A stretch of DNA of 64,000 nt from assembly GCA_902381685.1 (NCBI GenBank), contig LR698958.1, positions 683,672-747,671 on the forward strand. The letters run 5' to 3'. The position numbers and the translations under genes were made by a program. This DNA comes from Lachnospiraceae bacterium (GTDB taxonomy: Bacteria > Bacillota > Clostridia > Lachnospirales > Lachnospiraceae). This document shows positions 26,844-35,876 of the stretch, piece after piece (within the stretch, counting starts at the first letter, position 1; every line of letters begins with the position of its first letter). The notes below the pieces were generated by a model. It saw only the letters and a program-made list of their open reading frames with translations. It made no database searches and had not been told where the DNA came from.

Positions 26844-27107
26844 ATGAAATGTTTAAAATGTGGAGCAGAGATTAAGGAGAGTGAGAGCGACAAGTTTTGT
26901 GGGAAATGTGGTTTTCCATTAAAAATCGCTGCTAGAGACGGGAAAATAACAAAATTAGAGTCTATCTTTCTTGACGTGCAGAGTGGAATTCTGTTGGTAA
27001 ATGGAAAGGAAATAGACAATGTGACCGCACTTAACCTTGTGTTTGATAAAGGTAAATACGGTCTAGATATTCAGTTTGATAAAACATTTAAAGCATATAT
27101 TTGCTGA
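26844..27107 (+). CDS. Zinc-ribbon small protein with a domain shared with the 27963 gene
   Basis: The 87-residue protein has an N-terminal zinc ribbon (CLKC near residue 3, CGKC near 19). Next is a beta-rich domain, KLESIFLDVQSGILLVNGKEI, then LVFDKGKYGL, which matches the 62-residue product at 27963 without its ribbon. The stop touches the stop of the converging gene at 27108 with no gap. The function is unknown; early position suggests regulation or host interaction. Confidence 0.7.
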   Translation: MKCLKCGAEIKESESDKFCGKCGFPLKIAARDGKITKLESIFLDVQSGILLVNGKEIDNVTALNLVFDKGKYGLDIQFDKTFKAYIC

Positions 27108-27656
27108 TTATATGGAAGAAAAGTATGCAACTAAACATTTACCGATTAAGTCAGGCAACCAATCAAGTTTAGAGAGAGTATCCTTAAATTTTGATAAAAA
27201 GCCTTTCTTCAGAGGGGCTTCATTTTCGGTAAGAGTTTCTACATAGTCAATTACTTGAAGTGCTTCTTTTTTATCATTTACTGAAATATTCATTGATTCA
27301 ATGAATGAGCGGATTTCAGAAAAAGAAATCCCGTTATTGATTGTTATATTTCCCGTATTGCCAACGGCTGAGTTTGAAACAGGAGCATTAAAGATATTTG
27401 TTTGGGAAACAGGCGAAGAGGAATCGAACTCTTCATAATGAAAACCTTTGTGTGTTAATGAATGCACAAATCCGCCGTTTTTATACCTCTTGAGTTTCAA
27501 ATAGTTTTCTTCAAAAAGAAATTGTAGGGAGGTATCGACTTCGTGAAGAGGCAATCCAGTGTTTTCTATAATTTCTGAATAACTTATCATGGTTTCATTT
27601 TCAGAAAATGCGGAAATTAAGTAGTTGAGTATGAGTTTAGATTCTTTAGTTAGCAT
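27108..27656 (-). CDS. Winged-helix-like protein, early-region cargo gene
   Basis: The 182-residue protein has an N-terminal winged-helix pattern (ISYSEIIENTGLPLHEVDTSLQFLFEENYLKLKR). A Ser/Asn-rich linker with GNITINNGISFSEI and a helical C-terminus follow, the last ending in a hydrophobic stretch. It is leftward inside a rightward operon, typical of a self-standing cargo gene expressed in the lysogen. No known family is recognised. Confidence 0.65.
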   Translation of the reverse strand: MLTKESKLILNYLISAFSENETMISYSEIIENTGLPLHEVDTSLQFLFEENYLKLKRYKNGGFVHSLTHKGFHYEEFDSSSPVSQTNIFNAPVSNSAVGNTGNITINNGISFSEIRSFIESMNISVNDKKEALQVIDYVETLTENEAPLKKGFLSKFKDTLSKLDWLPDLIGKCLVAYFSSI

Positions 27657-27729
27657 ATAGTACTCCTTTCAATGATTGTATATGTGAAATTATAACAAAC
27701 AAAGCGGCAAAAAGAAAGTGGTGATGAGA

Positions 27730-27951
27730 ATGAGCGGTTTTAAAATGTCGAACGACACGGTGGTTTTGAATTATACAAAACATAATGCAGTATCTTTTTT
27801 ATGTCAGGCTATGCTTGATGAAACTTTGAGATTACGAAAATGTACTCGAAGAAAAGAAAGAGATTCCATAAGAAATTTTCTTGTAGAATCTTCTCGAATA
27901 CTTATTTTGGGTGTTCAAGATAAAGAGAATAATAACGAGAAAGCAGGGTAG
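27730..27951 (+). CDS. Small early phage protein, unknown
   Basis: The 73-residue basic protein (FKMSNDTVVLNYTKHNAVSF, LRKCTRRKERDSIRNFL) has no recognised domain. ATG 27730 is chosen because the GTGGTGAT ribosome-site complement sits just before it; ATG 27724 is also possible. It lies 11 bp before the next gene. Confidence 0.6.
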   Translation: MSGFKMSNDTVVLNYTKHNAVSFLCQAMLDETLRLRKCTRRKERDSIRNFLVESSRILILGVQDKENNNEKAG

Positions 27952-27962
27952 GAGGTAAGGAA

Positions 27963-28151
27963 GTGAAGGCGAAAAAATTGGAGTCTGTACACATCGATGT
28001 GAAAAACGGTGTTGGACATGTTGAGGTGAATGGAAAAGACATTTCGGCGAATGGAATTTATTTATGTTTAACATTCGAAAACGGAGAATGGTCGCTGATG
28101 ACTACAAAAGATGAGTTTTATAGCACCAGCGACCAGGAAGTTAAGGAATGA
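27963..28151 (+). CDS. Small protein, paralogue of the 26844 C-terminal domain
   Basis: The 62-residue protein (KLESVHIDVKNGVGHVEVNGKDI, then YLCLTFENGEW) aligns with the second domain of the zinc-ribbon protein at 26844. The start is GTG with GGAGG seven bases upstream. Its 3' end overlaps the converging gene by 11 bp. The function is unknown. Confidence 0.65.
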   Translation: MKAKKLESVHIDVKNGVGHVEVNGKDISANGIYLCLTFENGEWSLMTTKDEFYSTSDQEVKE

Positions 28152-28455
28152 ATTTACTGATAAAATCAGTGACTTCTTTCAAACCATTTTTGAAACGGTT
28201 TTCCATATAAATGATAGCTGAGTCGTTTAATTGGAATCCCATATCATAATATGCACGAATCAAGTTATTTCGCTTGAGTTCTACAAGAGCATCATAAATA
28301 TCATCTTTGTGTATACCTTGAAGAAATTGTTCCTGTAAAGCGGCAGGGCGTTCGAATGTTTTAGCGTTTGATTTCGATAATCCGTTTTTTCTACGTTCCA
28401 GAAATTCTTCGTAGATTAAACAAAGCATTTTATCGGTGTCTTTGGTTAATTGCAT
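28141..28455 (-). CDS. Winged-helix-like small protein
   Basis: A 104-residue protein starting MQLTKDTDKMLCLIYEEFLERR. The helical N-terminus is followed by a winged-helix pattern (HKDDIYDALVELKRNNLIRAYYDMGFQLND) and a helical end. The start at 28455 is fixed by GGAGGAG six bases upstream; a longer frame to 28551 has no site. Like the gene at 27108 it is a leftward insertion in the early operon, perhaps a regulator active in the lysogen. Confidence 0.62.
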   Translation of the reverse strand: MQLTKDTDKMLCLIYEEFLERRKNGLSKSNAKTFERPAALQEQFLQGIHKDDIYDALVELKRNNLIRAYYDMGFQLNDSAIIYMENRFKNGLKEVTDFISKFIP

Positions 28456-28652
28456 AGATTTCTCCTCCGTTTCAATTTGGTTTAGAATTTTTTGTTTCAT
28501 GTTGGAAGTATTTAGTTTGACAGTTACTTTAATTTGAATCATTCCTTTCATAATTATTCCGATTGGTACTCGGTAATTAGATTATAGGAGATTAACATGG
28601 ACAACGCAACAAGTACAAACAGTAGTACATAGAATTTAGAGAGGTGGTAAGT

Positions 28653-28772
28653 GTGAATGAAGAAACAAAAAAACGTGAAGATTTCATCAAGAAGTTATTG
28701 GTGACATTGATTGAGCATCAGGAAAACTCTGAGTGGACACAGATACACAAAAAAGAGGATAAAACCGCTTAG
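28653..28772 (+). CDS. Small early protein, 39 residues
   Basis: GTG start with GAGGTGG upstream; the product begins MNEETKKREDFIKKLLVTLIEHQ. It is charged and helical. The start is supported by a strong ribosome site and by the following gene's site beginning soon after the stop. The function is unknown. Confidence 0.5.
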   Translation: MNEETKKREDFIKKLLVTLIEHQENSEWTQIHKKEDKTA

Positions 28773-28794
28773 GCGGATAAGGAGGTGGACAAGC

Positions 28795-28950
28795 ATGGCA
28801 AACGAGAAGAAAAGTGAGTTTTCAAAAAGACGTGCGAAAGCATACAGAAAACGTTGGTTATATAAGCGTTTGGAAGAAACTGTAATTGTGTTGGTTATTG
28901 TACTGGCATTATTTGGAACATTTGCATTAGGTGTTTTGATTGCAGGATAA
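28795..28950 (+). CDS. Small single-pass membrane protein, 51 residues
   Basis: The product has a basic N-terminus (KSEFSKRRAKAYRKRWLYKRL) and one membrane helix (TVIVLVIVLALFGTFALGVLI). GGAGGTGG precedes the ATG at 28795. The function is unknown. Confidence 0.62.
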   Translation: MANEKKSEFSKRRAKAYRKRWLYKRLEETVIVLVIVLALFGTFALGVLIAG

Positions 28951-28967
28951 GAAAGGAGAGAGAAGCA

Positions 28968-29069
28968 GTGAAGAAATGGAAAGAAGATTTTTTAGAATAC
29001 CTGGTATATTCCCTGCCGGCATGGTTTTGTGTAGGAATGTTTCTGTACTGGCTGATTATCGGGTACTAA
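28968..29069 (+). CDS. Small membrane peptide, 33 residues
   Basis: GTG start with AAAGGAGAG upstream; the product is MKKWKEDFLEYLVYSLPAWF followed by a hydrophobic end and GY. One aromatic-rich membrane helix. It is the last of three tiny genes in a row. Confidence 0.5.
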   Translation: MKKWKEDFLEYLVYSLPAWFCVGMFLYWLIIGY

Positions 29070-29073
29070 AAAA

Positions 29074-29108
29074 GAGTGCTTATAAAGGTCGGAAAACCTA
29101 AAGCACTC
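29074..29108 (+). other. Interrupted hairpin before the recombination operon
   Basis: GAGTGCTT (29074-29081) pairs with AAGCACTC (29101-29108), and inside it AGGT pairs with ACCT around CGGAAA. There is no T run. It may stabilise or pause the transcript before the SMC-like gene. Confidence 0.4.
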
Positions 29109-29156
29109 AGATAAATTAACCAATTTAATTGTAGAAGAAAGTTGAGGAAAAGTCAA

Positions 29157-30455
29157 ATGACAATGAAGATAAATAAATTAGAAATTGAAAATGTGAAAAG
29201 AATTCGTGCCGTAAAAATTGAACCGACACAGAATGGTTTGACTGTTATTGGAGGAAATAACAATCAGGGAAAAACATCGGTGTTAGATTCGATTGCATGG
29301 GCATTAGGCGGTGAAAACTTTAGACCAACAGAAGCAATGAGACATGGCTCAAATGTTCCACCAAATCTTAAAATTGTGATGAACAATGGATTAGTAGTTG
29401 AGAGAAAAGGAAAAAACAGCAGTTTAAAGGTAACAGATCCGTCAGGGGAGAAAGCAGGGCAGACATTATTAAATACATTTGTTGAGACTCTTGCCTTGAA
29501 TCTTCCTAAGTTTATGGAAAGCAGCGGAAAAGAAAAGGCAAATACGCTATTAAAGATTATAGGTGTCGGTGATAAACTGCTTCTTTTGGAAAAAGAAGAA
29601 AAAGAACTTTATAATCAGAGGCTTACAATCGGACAGATTGCAGACCAAAAAGAAAAATATGCTAAGGAACAGGTATATTATGCAGAAGCACCGAAAGATT
29701 TGATTTCTCCAACAGACTTGATTAAGAAGCAGCAGGAAGTATTGGCACGAAATGGAGAAAATCAAAGAAAGCGTGAAAAGGTCAGTCAGTATCAGCAATC
29801 AGTAGCCTTTTTAAATCAGGAAGTATTAGCAATGCGAGAGCAATTACAGAAAAAAGAGGCTGAATTGGAAGAGGCAAAGGCATCATTAAATGTGGCATTA
29901 ATGACAGCACAGGATATTCATGATGAATCTACGGCAGAACTTGAAAACAGTATTGCGAATATAGAAGAAATTAATCGAAAAGTAAGGGCAAATCTGGATA
30001 AAGAAAAAGCGGAAGAAGATGCAAAAGAATATCGTAAACAGTATACGGAACTAACTGAAAAGATAGAAAAGACAAGAACGAAAAAACAAGATTTATTAAA
30101 TGCTGCAGAATTACCGTTACCGGAACTATCTGTAAAGGAGGGAGAGTTAATTTATAAAGGACAGAAGTGGGATAATATGTCCGGTTCAGATAGATTAAAG
30201 GTTTCTACGGCAATCGTAAGGAAGTTAAATCCGGAGTGTGGATTTGTTCTTTTAGATAAATTGGAACAAATGGATATGGCAACCTTAAAGGAATTTGGAG
30301 AATGGCTGGAAAAAGAGGGACTGCAGGCTATTGCCACAAGGGTATCAACAGGTGATGAGTGTTCGATTATTATTGAGGACGGATATGTAGTGGGACAAGA
30401 GACTGCAGAACCTATTCCGACAAAAACAAATAAATGGAGAGAAGGTGTATTTTAA
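29157..30455 (+). CDS. Phage SMC/RecF-like AAA ATPase
   Basis: The 432-residue protein has a RecF/SMC P-loop GGNNNQGKTS (32-41) near the N-terminus and a long coiled coil (about 165-320). A C-terminal ABC-type half follows (MSGSDRLKVSTAIVRKL signature, then GFVLLDKLEQMD as Walker B). The residue after the Walker B Asp is Lys rather than the usual Glu, with Glu two places on, so hydrolysis may be altered. Such proteins accompany phage recombination modules. ATG 29157 is chosen; TTG 29142 is upstream in frame. The stop overlaps the next ATG by one base. Confidence 0.8.
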   Translation: MTMKINKLEIENVKRIRAVKIEPTQNGLTVIGGNNNQGKTSVLDSIAWALGGENFRPTEAMRHGSNVPPNLKIVMNNGLVVERKGKNSSLKVTDPSGEKAGQTLLNTFVETLALNLPKFMESSGKEKANTLLKIIGVGDKLLLLEKEEKELYNQRLTIGQIADQKEKYAKEQVYYAEAPKDLISPTDLIKKQQEVLARNGENQRKREKVSQYQQSVAFLNQEVLAMREQLQKKEAELEEAKASLNVALMTAQDIHDESTAELENSIANIEEINRKVRANLDKEKAEEDAKEYRKQYTELTEKIEKTRTKKQDLLNAAELPLPELSVKEGELIYKGQKWDNMSGSDRLKVSTAIVRKLNPECGFVLLDKLEQMDMATLKEFGEWLEKEGLQAIATRVSTGDECSIIIEDGYVVGQETAEPIPTKTNKWREGVF

Positions 30456-31594
30456 TGCAAATCATTAGAGGAATTATTCCAAGTGCTCAAAAAGTACTTG
30501 TATACGGACCAGAGGGAATTGGAAAATCAACGTTTGTTTCACAGTTTCCTGATCCGATATTTATTGATACAGAAGGTAGTACGAAACATATGAATGTGGC
30601 CAGAACGCCAAAACCGAGCAGTTTTCAGATGTTGCTTGAACAAGTTACTTATTTTAGAGACAATCCAAATGAATTGAAAACACTTGTTATAGATACTGCA
30701 GACTGGGCAGAAAAACTTTGTAGCGAAAATCTTTGTGCTAAAAACAAGAAAAAAAGTATTGAAGATTTTGGTTATGGAAAAGGGTATGTGTATTTAATGG
30801 AAGAATTTGGAGGATTGTTAAATCTTTTAGATGAATTGATAGAACGTAACATTAACGTTGTGATGACGGCTCATGCGAAAATGCGAAAGTTTGAACAACC
30901 AGATGAAATGGGAGCATATGACCGTTGGGAGTTAAAACTTTCAAAACAGGTAGCCCCATTATTGAAAGAATGGGCAGACATGGTGTTGTTTGCAAATTAT
31001 AAAACCTATGTTGTAAATGTAGATGGACAAGGTGCTGAAAAAGGAAAGAACAAGGCACAGGGTGGAACAAGGGTTATGTATACTACGCATCATCCATGTT
31101 GGGACGCTAAAAACAGACATAATCTTCCGCCGGAAACAAAATTTTCATATGAAGAAATTGCACATATCTTTCAAGGAAATGCTTCATGCAGCACAGAGAA
31201 AGTTGTGGAGAGCAAGTGTGAAAATGTTGTTCAAAATCCGATTGAACAGTCGCTTCCGGAGAGAAAAGAAAATGTTATGCCGGAGTTTATGACACAGGAA
31301 CAAATGCCTGTAGAAGTTCAAAGTAATCAGGAAACAGTTTCACCTGACAGAAGTTCTTTTGACAGTAATCCGGAACATTTACCAAAGGCTCTGCTGGATT
31401 TAATGAAAGAACACAATGTAAATGAGTGGCACATTCAGAGTGCTGTTGCGGCCAGAGGATATTATCCAGAAAATACTCCTATTGAACGTTATGATCCTGA
31501 GTTTATTCAAGGAGTATTAGTTGGGGCTTGGCCACAGGTATATGAAATGATTAAAGAAATAAAAGAAAAAGAGGAAATACCGTTTTCAGAGTAA
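30455..31594 (+). CDS. Sak4-like RecA-type ATPase (phage recombination)
   Basis: The 379-residue protein matches the phage AAA_24/Sak4 group. Walker A GPEGIGKST lies at residues 18-26, IFIDTEGSTKH next, TLVIDTADWAE as Walker B, and VVMTAHAKMRKFEQPDEMGAYDRWELKL as sensor region. Sak4 proteins stimulate single-strand annealing with an SSB partner. The C-terminal 130 residues are variable and acidic. The start is fixed by the TAATG overlap with GAAGGTG upstream. Confidence 0.85.
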   Translation: MQIIRGIIPSAQKVLVYGPEGIGKSTFVSQFPDPIFIDTEGSTKHMNVARTPKPSSFQMLLEQVTYFRDNPNELKTLVIDTADWAEKLCSENLCAKNKKKSIEDFGYGKGYVYLMEEFGGLLNLLDELIERNINVVMTAHAKMRKFEQPDEMGAYDRWELKLSKQVAPLLKEWADMVLFANYKTYVVNVDGQGAEKGKNKAQGGTRVMYTTHHPCWDAKNRHNLPPETKFSYEEIAHIFQGNASCSTEKVVESKCENVVQNPIEQSLPERKENVMPEFMTQEQMPVEVQSNQETVSPDRSSFDSNPEHLPKALLDLMKEHNVNEWHIQSAVAARGYYPENTPIERYDPEFIQGVLVGAWPQVYEMIKEIKEKEEIPFSE

Positions 31595-31609
31595 GGAGGA
31601 TTTACATAC

Positions 31610-32065
31610 ATGAATAATGAAGGAAGAGAATTAAACTGGGATGACCAGATTGAGCAGGATAGTCAGGAGTTTATTTTATTAGAAGAAGGGGACTATGACT
31701 TTAAAATTGAAAAATATGAAAGAGCACGCTCGCAGGGAAGTGGTAAACTTCCTGCCTGCAACATGGCAAAAGTATTTTTCACAATTGAATCTGCAAAGGG
31801 AAGTACAACAATTACAGAGAATTATATTTTACATTCTTCATTGGAATGGAAACTTTCTGAACTGTTTGCTGCAATTGGCTTAAAGAAAAAGGGAGAAAGA
31901 ATCTCAATGAATTGGAACCAGGTTTCAGGTGCAGCGGGCAGAGCCCATATTATTGTAGATACTTATGAAAATAGAGATGGAGAAGAGCGAAAAATCAATC
32001 GTATTAAAAAGTTGTATCCAAAAGAGGAAGAGCCACAGAAAACATTTAAAGCAGGTGCGTTCTAA
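31610..32065 (+). CDS. DUF669 phage protein (SSB-like role)
   Basis: The 151-residue protein has the DUF669 pattern ILLEEGDYDFKIEKYERARSQGSGKLPACNMAKVFFTIE and an acidic C-terminal tail ending in GAF, reminiscent of SSB tails. DUF669 genes regularly follow Sak4/RecA-like genes and probably bind single-stranded DNA. The stop overlaps the helicase ATG by one base. Confidence 0.83.
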   Translation: MNNEGRELNWDDQIEQDSQEFILLEEGDYDFKIEKYERARSQGSGKLPACNMAKVFFTIESAKGSTTITENYILHSSLEWKLSELFAAIGLKKKGERISMNWNQVSGAAGRAHIIVDTYENRDGEERKINRIKKLYPKEEEPQKTFKAGAF

Positions 32066-33648
32066 TGGAATTAAGACCATATCAACAGGAAGCGAGAGAA
32101 GCGGTGGAGCAGGACTGGAAGAGCGGAATTAAACGTACTCTTTTAGTACTGCCCACAGGCTGTGGCAAAACGATTGTATTCGCTAAAATCGTAGAGGATT
32201 GCGTAAGGGAAGGACGAAGAGTACTGATATTGGCACATCGTGCGGAATTACTCGAACAGGCAGCGGACAAGCTTTCGAGGTCTACTGGTTTAAAGTGTGC
32301 AGTAGAAAAAGCAGAAGAGAGTTGTCTGGGAAGTTGGTTTCGCGTTGTAGTTGGTTCTGTGCAGTCTATGCAGAGACCGAAACGTCTTCAACAGTTTGAA
32401 AGAGATTATTTTGATACGATTGTAATAGATGAAGCACACCACTGCATTTCCGATGGCTATCAAACAGTACTGCAGTATTTTTCAGAGGCGGATATTCTCG
32501 GAGTAACAGCAACTCCCGATAGAGGAGATATGAGAAACCTAGGGAGTTATTTTGAAAATCTTGCATATGAATATACGCTTCCCAAAGCAATAAAAGAAGG
32601 GTATCTGGTACCTATTAAAGCACTGACTATTCCGCTAAAAATAGATATGTCAGGAGTTGGAATGCAGTCAGGAGATTTTAAAGCAGGGGATATTGGAACA
32701 GTGCTTGATCCGTATCTTCAGAGCATAGCAGATGAGATGATAAAATATTGTATGGACAGAAAAACAGTAGTCTTTCTTCCTCTTGTTAAAACATCACAGA
32801 AATTCTGTCAAATTCTAAATGAAAAAGGATTCGCGGCGGCAGAGGTGAATGGAAACAGTCAAGATAGAGAAGAAATTTTATCGGATTATGAAAATGGAAA
32901 ATATAATGTTTTATGCAATTCTATGTTGCTTACGGAAGGTTGGGATTGCCCGGAAGTAGATTGTGTAATTGTATTGCGGCCGACAAAAGTAAGAAGTTTG
33001 TATTGTCAAATGGTGGGAAGAGGCACTCGGTTATATCCGGGAAAGGACCACTTATTATTACTTGATTTCTTATGGCACACAGAGCGACACGAATTATGTC
33101 ATCCTGCTAGTCTGATTTGTGAAAATGAAGATGTGGCAAGGCAGATGACTAAAAATATGGAAGAAGAGCCGGGAATTGCCATTGACATTGAGGAAGCGGA
33201 ACGTTCAGCAGCAGAGGACGTTGTGGTACAACGAGAAGAAGCACTGGCAAAACAACTTTCAGAGATGAAAAAACGTAAGAAAAAACTTGTAGACCCGTTA
33301 CAGTTTGAAATGAGTATACAGGCAGAAGATTTATCGGGATATATACCGTCTTTTGGGTGGGAAATGTCACCGCCATCAGATAAACAGAAGAAGACGTTAG
33401 AAAAACTGGGAATCATGCCAGATGAAATAGAAAATGCCGGTAAAGCAGCAAAATTATTAGACAGACTTGATAAGAGACGTGCGGAAGGACTGACAACGCC
33501 AAAGCAGATAAGATTTTTGGAGGGAAGAGGATTTCAACACGTAGGAACATGGAAGTTTGAAACAGCAAAAAACCTTATAGACAGAATTGCAGGAAATGGT
33601 TGGAGAATTCCAAGAGATATAAATCCACAAGAATATAAAGGAGCATAA
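32065..33648 (+). CDS. DEAD/DEAH-box (SF2) helicase
   Basis: The 527-residue helicase has a Q-like PYQQEA start, Walker A PTGCGKT (30-36), DEAH box IDEAHHC near residue 122, VTATPDRGD, and motif VI QMVGRGTRLYPGK. It resembles phage helicases of the RadD/YeeB type that unwind DNA for replication or recombination. The C-terminal 100 residues hold a helical tail seen in phage versions. It lies one base from DUF669 and 2 bp from the primase-type gene. Confidence 0.9.
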   Translation: MELRPYQQEAREAVEQDWKSGIKRTLLVLPTGCGKTIVFAKIVEDCVREGRRVLILAHRAELLEQAADKLSRSTGLKCAVEKAEESCLGSWFRVVVGSVQSMQRPKRLQQFERDYFDTIVIDEAHHCISDGYQTVLQYFSEADILGVTATPDRGDMRNLGSYFENLAYEYTLPKAIKEGYLVPIKALTIPLKIDMSGVGMQSGDFKAGDIGTVLDPYLQSIADEMIKYCMDRKTVVFLPLVKTSQKFCQILNEKGFAAAEVNGNSQDREEILSDYENGKYNVLCNSMLLTEGWDCPEVDCVIVLRPTKVRSLYCQMVGRGTRLYPGKDHLLLLDFLWHTERHELCHPASLICENEDVARQMTKNMEEEPGIAIDIEEAERSAAEDVVVQREEALAKQLSEMKKRKKKLVDPLQFEMSIQAEDLSGYIPSFGWEMSPPSDKQKKTLEKLGIMPDEIENAGKAAKLLDRLDKRRAEGLTTPKQIRFLEGRGFQHVGTWKFETAKNLIDRIAGNGWRIPRDINPQEYKGA

Positions 33649-33650
33649 GT

Positions 33651-35876
33651 ATGGAAAGAGGCTATGACATCAAGCAAATATTGGACTTTTTAAATCCTTC
33701 TGAATTAAATTATCAGGAATGGATATATGTAGGCATGGCCTTAAAAGAGGACGGTTACGATGTATCTGTATGGGATTCATGGAGCCGTTCAGACAGCAGA
33801 TACCATTCCGGTGAATGTCAAAGAAAATGGGCCGGATTTCATGGGAATGGCTATCCTGTTACGGCAGGAACGATTGTTCAAATGGCAAAGGACCGTGGCT
33901 GGAAACCTGAAATACAAGGATATGAGTTGGACTGGAATGATGATATTTTCATAGAAAAAGATGACAAAGTGGTTGTAGATAAAACATGGATTGAAAATGT
34001 AGAAGTTCAGCAACCGAAAGCATGGAATCCGGCAAGTCAACTGATAAAATATCTTGAAACGTTGTTTGAGTCATCTGAAAATGTTGGATATGTTACACAG
34101 AGTTGGAAGAATGAAGACGGGAAGTTTCTTCCGTCAAAAGGAAATACAGACAGGACTGCAGGACAACTTATTGAACAATTATCAAAGTGTAATGATGACA
34201 TTGGAAGTGTATTAGGTGATTATAATACAGAAGCAGGAGCATGGATTCGTTTTAATCCAATAGACGGTAAAGGTGTAAAAAATGAAAATGTTACAGAATT
34301 TCGTTATGCTTTAGTAGAATCAGATGAACTTGAGATTGAAAAGCAGAATGCGATTATAAGAGAACTTGAATTGCCTGTAGCATGCCTTGTTCATTCAGGA
34401 GGAAAAAGCATTCACGCAATTATTAAGGTAGATGCCTCTGATTATAATGAGTATAGAAAAAGAGTCGATTATTTATATGCTGTTTGCCAAAAGAATGGTT
34501 TTAAAGTAGATACTCAGAATAAGAATCCTTCACGCCTTTCCAGAATGCCCGGGATTATTCGCAATGGGAATAAACAATTTCTGATAGATACCAATATAGG
34601 TAAACAATCATGGAATGAGTGGTATGAATGGATTGAAAGCGTCAATGATGATTTGCCTGAACCGGAAAGTTTGGAAAGTGTTTGGGAGGATTTGCCGGAA
34701 TTAGCACCATGCTTAATTGATGAGGTGCTTAGAAAAGGGCATAAGATGTTAATAGCAGGTCCATCAAAAGCAGGTAAGTCTTTCCTTTTAATAGAACTGT
34801 GCTGTGCGATTGCGGAAGGTCGACAGTGGCTGGATTGGCAATGTGAACAGGGAAAAGTTCTATATGTGAATTTGGAACTGGATAGAGCCAGTTGTTTGCA
34901 TCGCTTTAAAGATGTATATCAGGCATTAGGCTGGAATGCAGAACACTTAAATAATATTGATATATGGAATTTAAGAGGAAAGTCAGTTCCTATGGATAAA
35001 TTGGCTCCAAAACTGATTCGCAGGGCAGCCAAAAAAGATTACGTTGCAGTCATTATTGACCCTATTTATAAGGTTATTACGGGTGATGAAAATAGTGCAG
35101 ATCAGATGTCTGCATTTTGTAATCAGTTTGATAAAATCTGTACGGAATTAGGAACGTCAGTTATTTACTGTCATCATCACAGTAAAGGAAGTCAGGGAGG
35201 AAAAAGGTCTATGGACAGAGCCTCAGGTTCAGGTGTGTTTGCAAGAGACCCTGATGCCCTGTTGGATTTGATTGAACTTGAATTAACTGATGCAGTAAAG
35301 AAACAGGAAGTAAATAAAGCAATATGCCGAGCATGTACGATGTATTTAGATTCTCATTTTGCATGGCAGGAAGATGTTTCGCAAGATGATATGTTAAGCA
35401 GCCGAGCAATGCAGGAGTACTGTAAAGAGAAACTGACAAGAAGGCAGTATGCAGAATTACAGGTAATTATTGAAAAGGAGATTAAATTGGCAGAAGGCAA
35501 AACTGCATGGAGAATAGAAGGAACTTTGAGAGAGTTTCAAAAGTTTGAGCCGAAAAATACATGGTTTGATTATCCGGTACACAGAGCCGATACGGTAGGA
35601 ATTTTAAAAGACGTTCAGCCGGACGAAGAAAAGCCTGCTTGGAAACGTGCGATGGAAAGCAGAAAATCAAAAAACACGAAAGCAGAGGAGAGAAAAAAAT
35701 CGGTTGAAATGGCTGTGGCAGCGTGTGGAATCGAGGGAGATATTACTCTTCAGGCACTTGCTGAATATATGGGAACGAGTGAAAAAACAGCAAGAAGAAG
35801 GGTGAATGAGCATGGAGGTTATCAAATTTTAGGAAGCAAAGTAACTGAAAGGACAGGGACAAAAACGGAAAAATAA
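33651..35876 (+). CDS. Phage replication protein: PriCT plus AAA (RepA-like) primase-helicase
   Basis: The 741-residue protein has a PriCT domain (about 1-85: ELNYQEWIYVGMALK, CQRKWAGFHG). A region with HSGGKSIHAIIKVD and SRLSRMPGIIR (about 240-310) follows, as in primase-polymerase-like replication proteins. A RepA-type hexameric ATPase comes next, with Walker A AGPSKAGKS near 370 and VIIDPIYKVI as Walker B. The tail has an HTH-like segment (ITLQALAEYMGTSEKTARRRVNEHGG). It should initiate phage DNA replication. Its last codons already contain one copy of the GGGACAAAAAC iteron, tying it to the origin that follows. Confidence 0.85.
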   Translation: MERGYDIKQILDFLNPSELNYQEWIYVGMALKEDGYDVSVWDSWSRSDSRYHSGECQRKWAGFHGNGYPVTAGTIVQMAKDRGWKPEIQGYELDWNDDIFIEKDDKVVVDKTWIENVEVQQPKAWNPASQLIKYLETLFESSENVGYVTQSWKNEDGKFLPSKGNTDRTAGQLIEQLSKCNDDIGSVLGDYNTEAGAWIRFNPIDGKGVKNENVTEFRYALVESDELEIEKQNAIIRELELPVACLVHSGGKSIHAIIKVDASDYNEYRKRVDYLYAVCQKNGFKVDTQNKNPSRLSRMPGIIRNGNKQFLIDTNIGKQSWNEWYEWIESVNDDLPEPESLESVWEDLPELAPCLIDEVLRKGHKMLIAGPSKAGKSFLLIELCCAIAEGRQWLDWQCEQGKVLYVNLELDRASCLHRFKDVYQALGWNAEHLNNIDIWNLRGKSVPMDKLAPKLIRRAAKKDYVAVIIDPIYKVITGDENSADQMSAFCNQFDKICTELGTSVIYCHHHSKGSQGGKRSMDRASGSGVFARDPDALLDLIELELTDAVKKQEVNKAICRACTMYLDSHFAWQEDVSQDDMLSSRAMQEYCKEKLTRRQYAELQVIIEKEIKLAEGKTAWRIEGTLREFQKFEPKNTWFDYPVHRADTVGILKDVQPDEEKPAWKRAMESRKSKNTKAEERKKSVEMAVAACGIEGDITLQALAEYMGTSEKTARRRVNEHGGYQILGSKVTERTGTKTEK

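Noticed and set aside
28596..28631. Eleven-codon leader peptide MDNATSTNSST
   Set aside because: It has a fair ribosome site but is too short to support from one sequence, with no attenuator following it.
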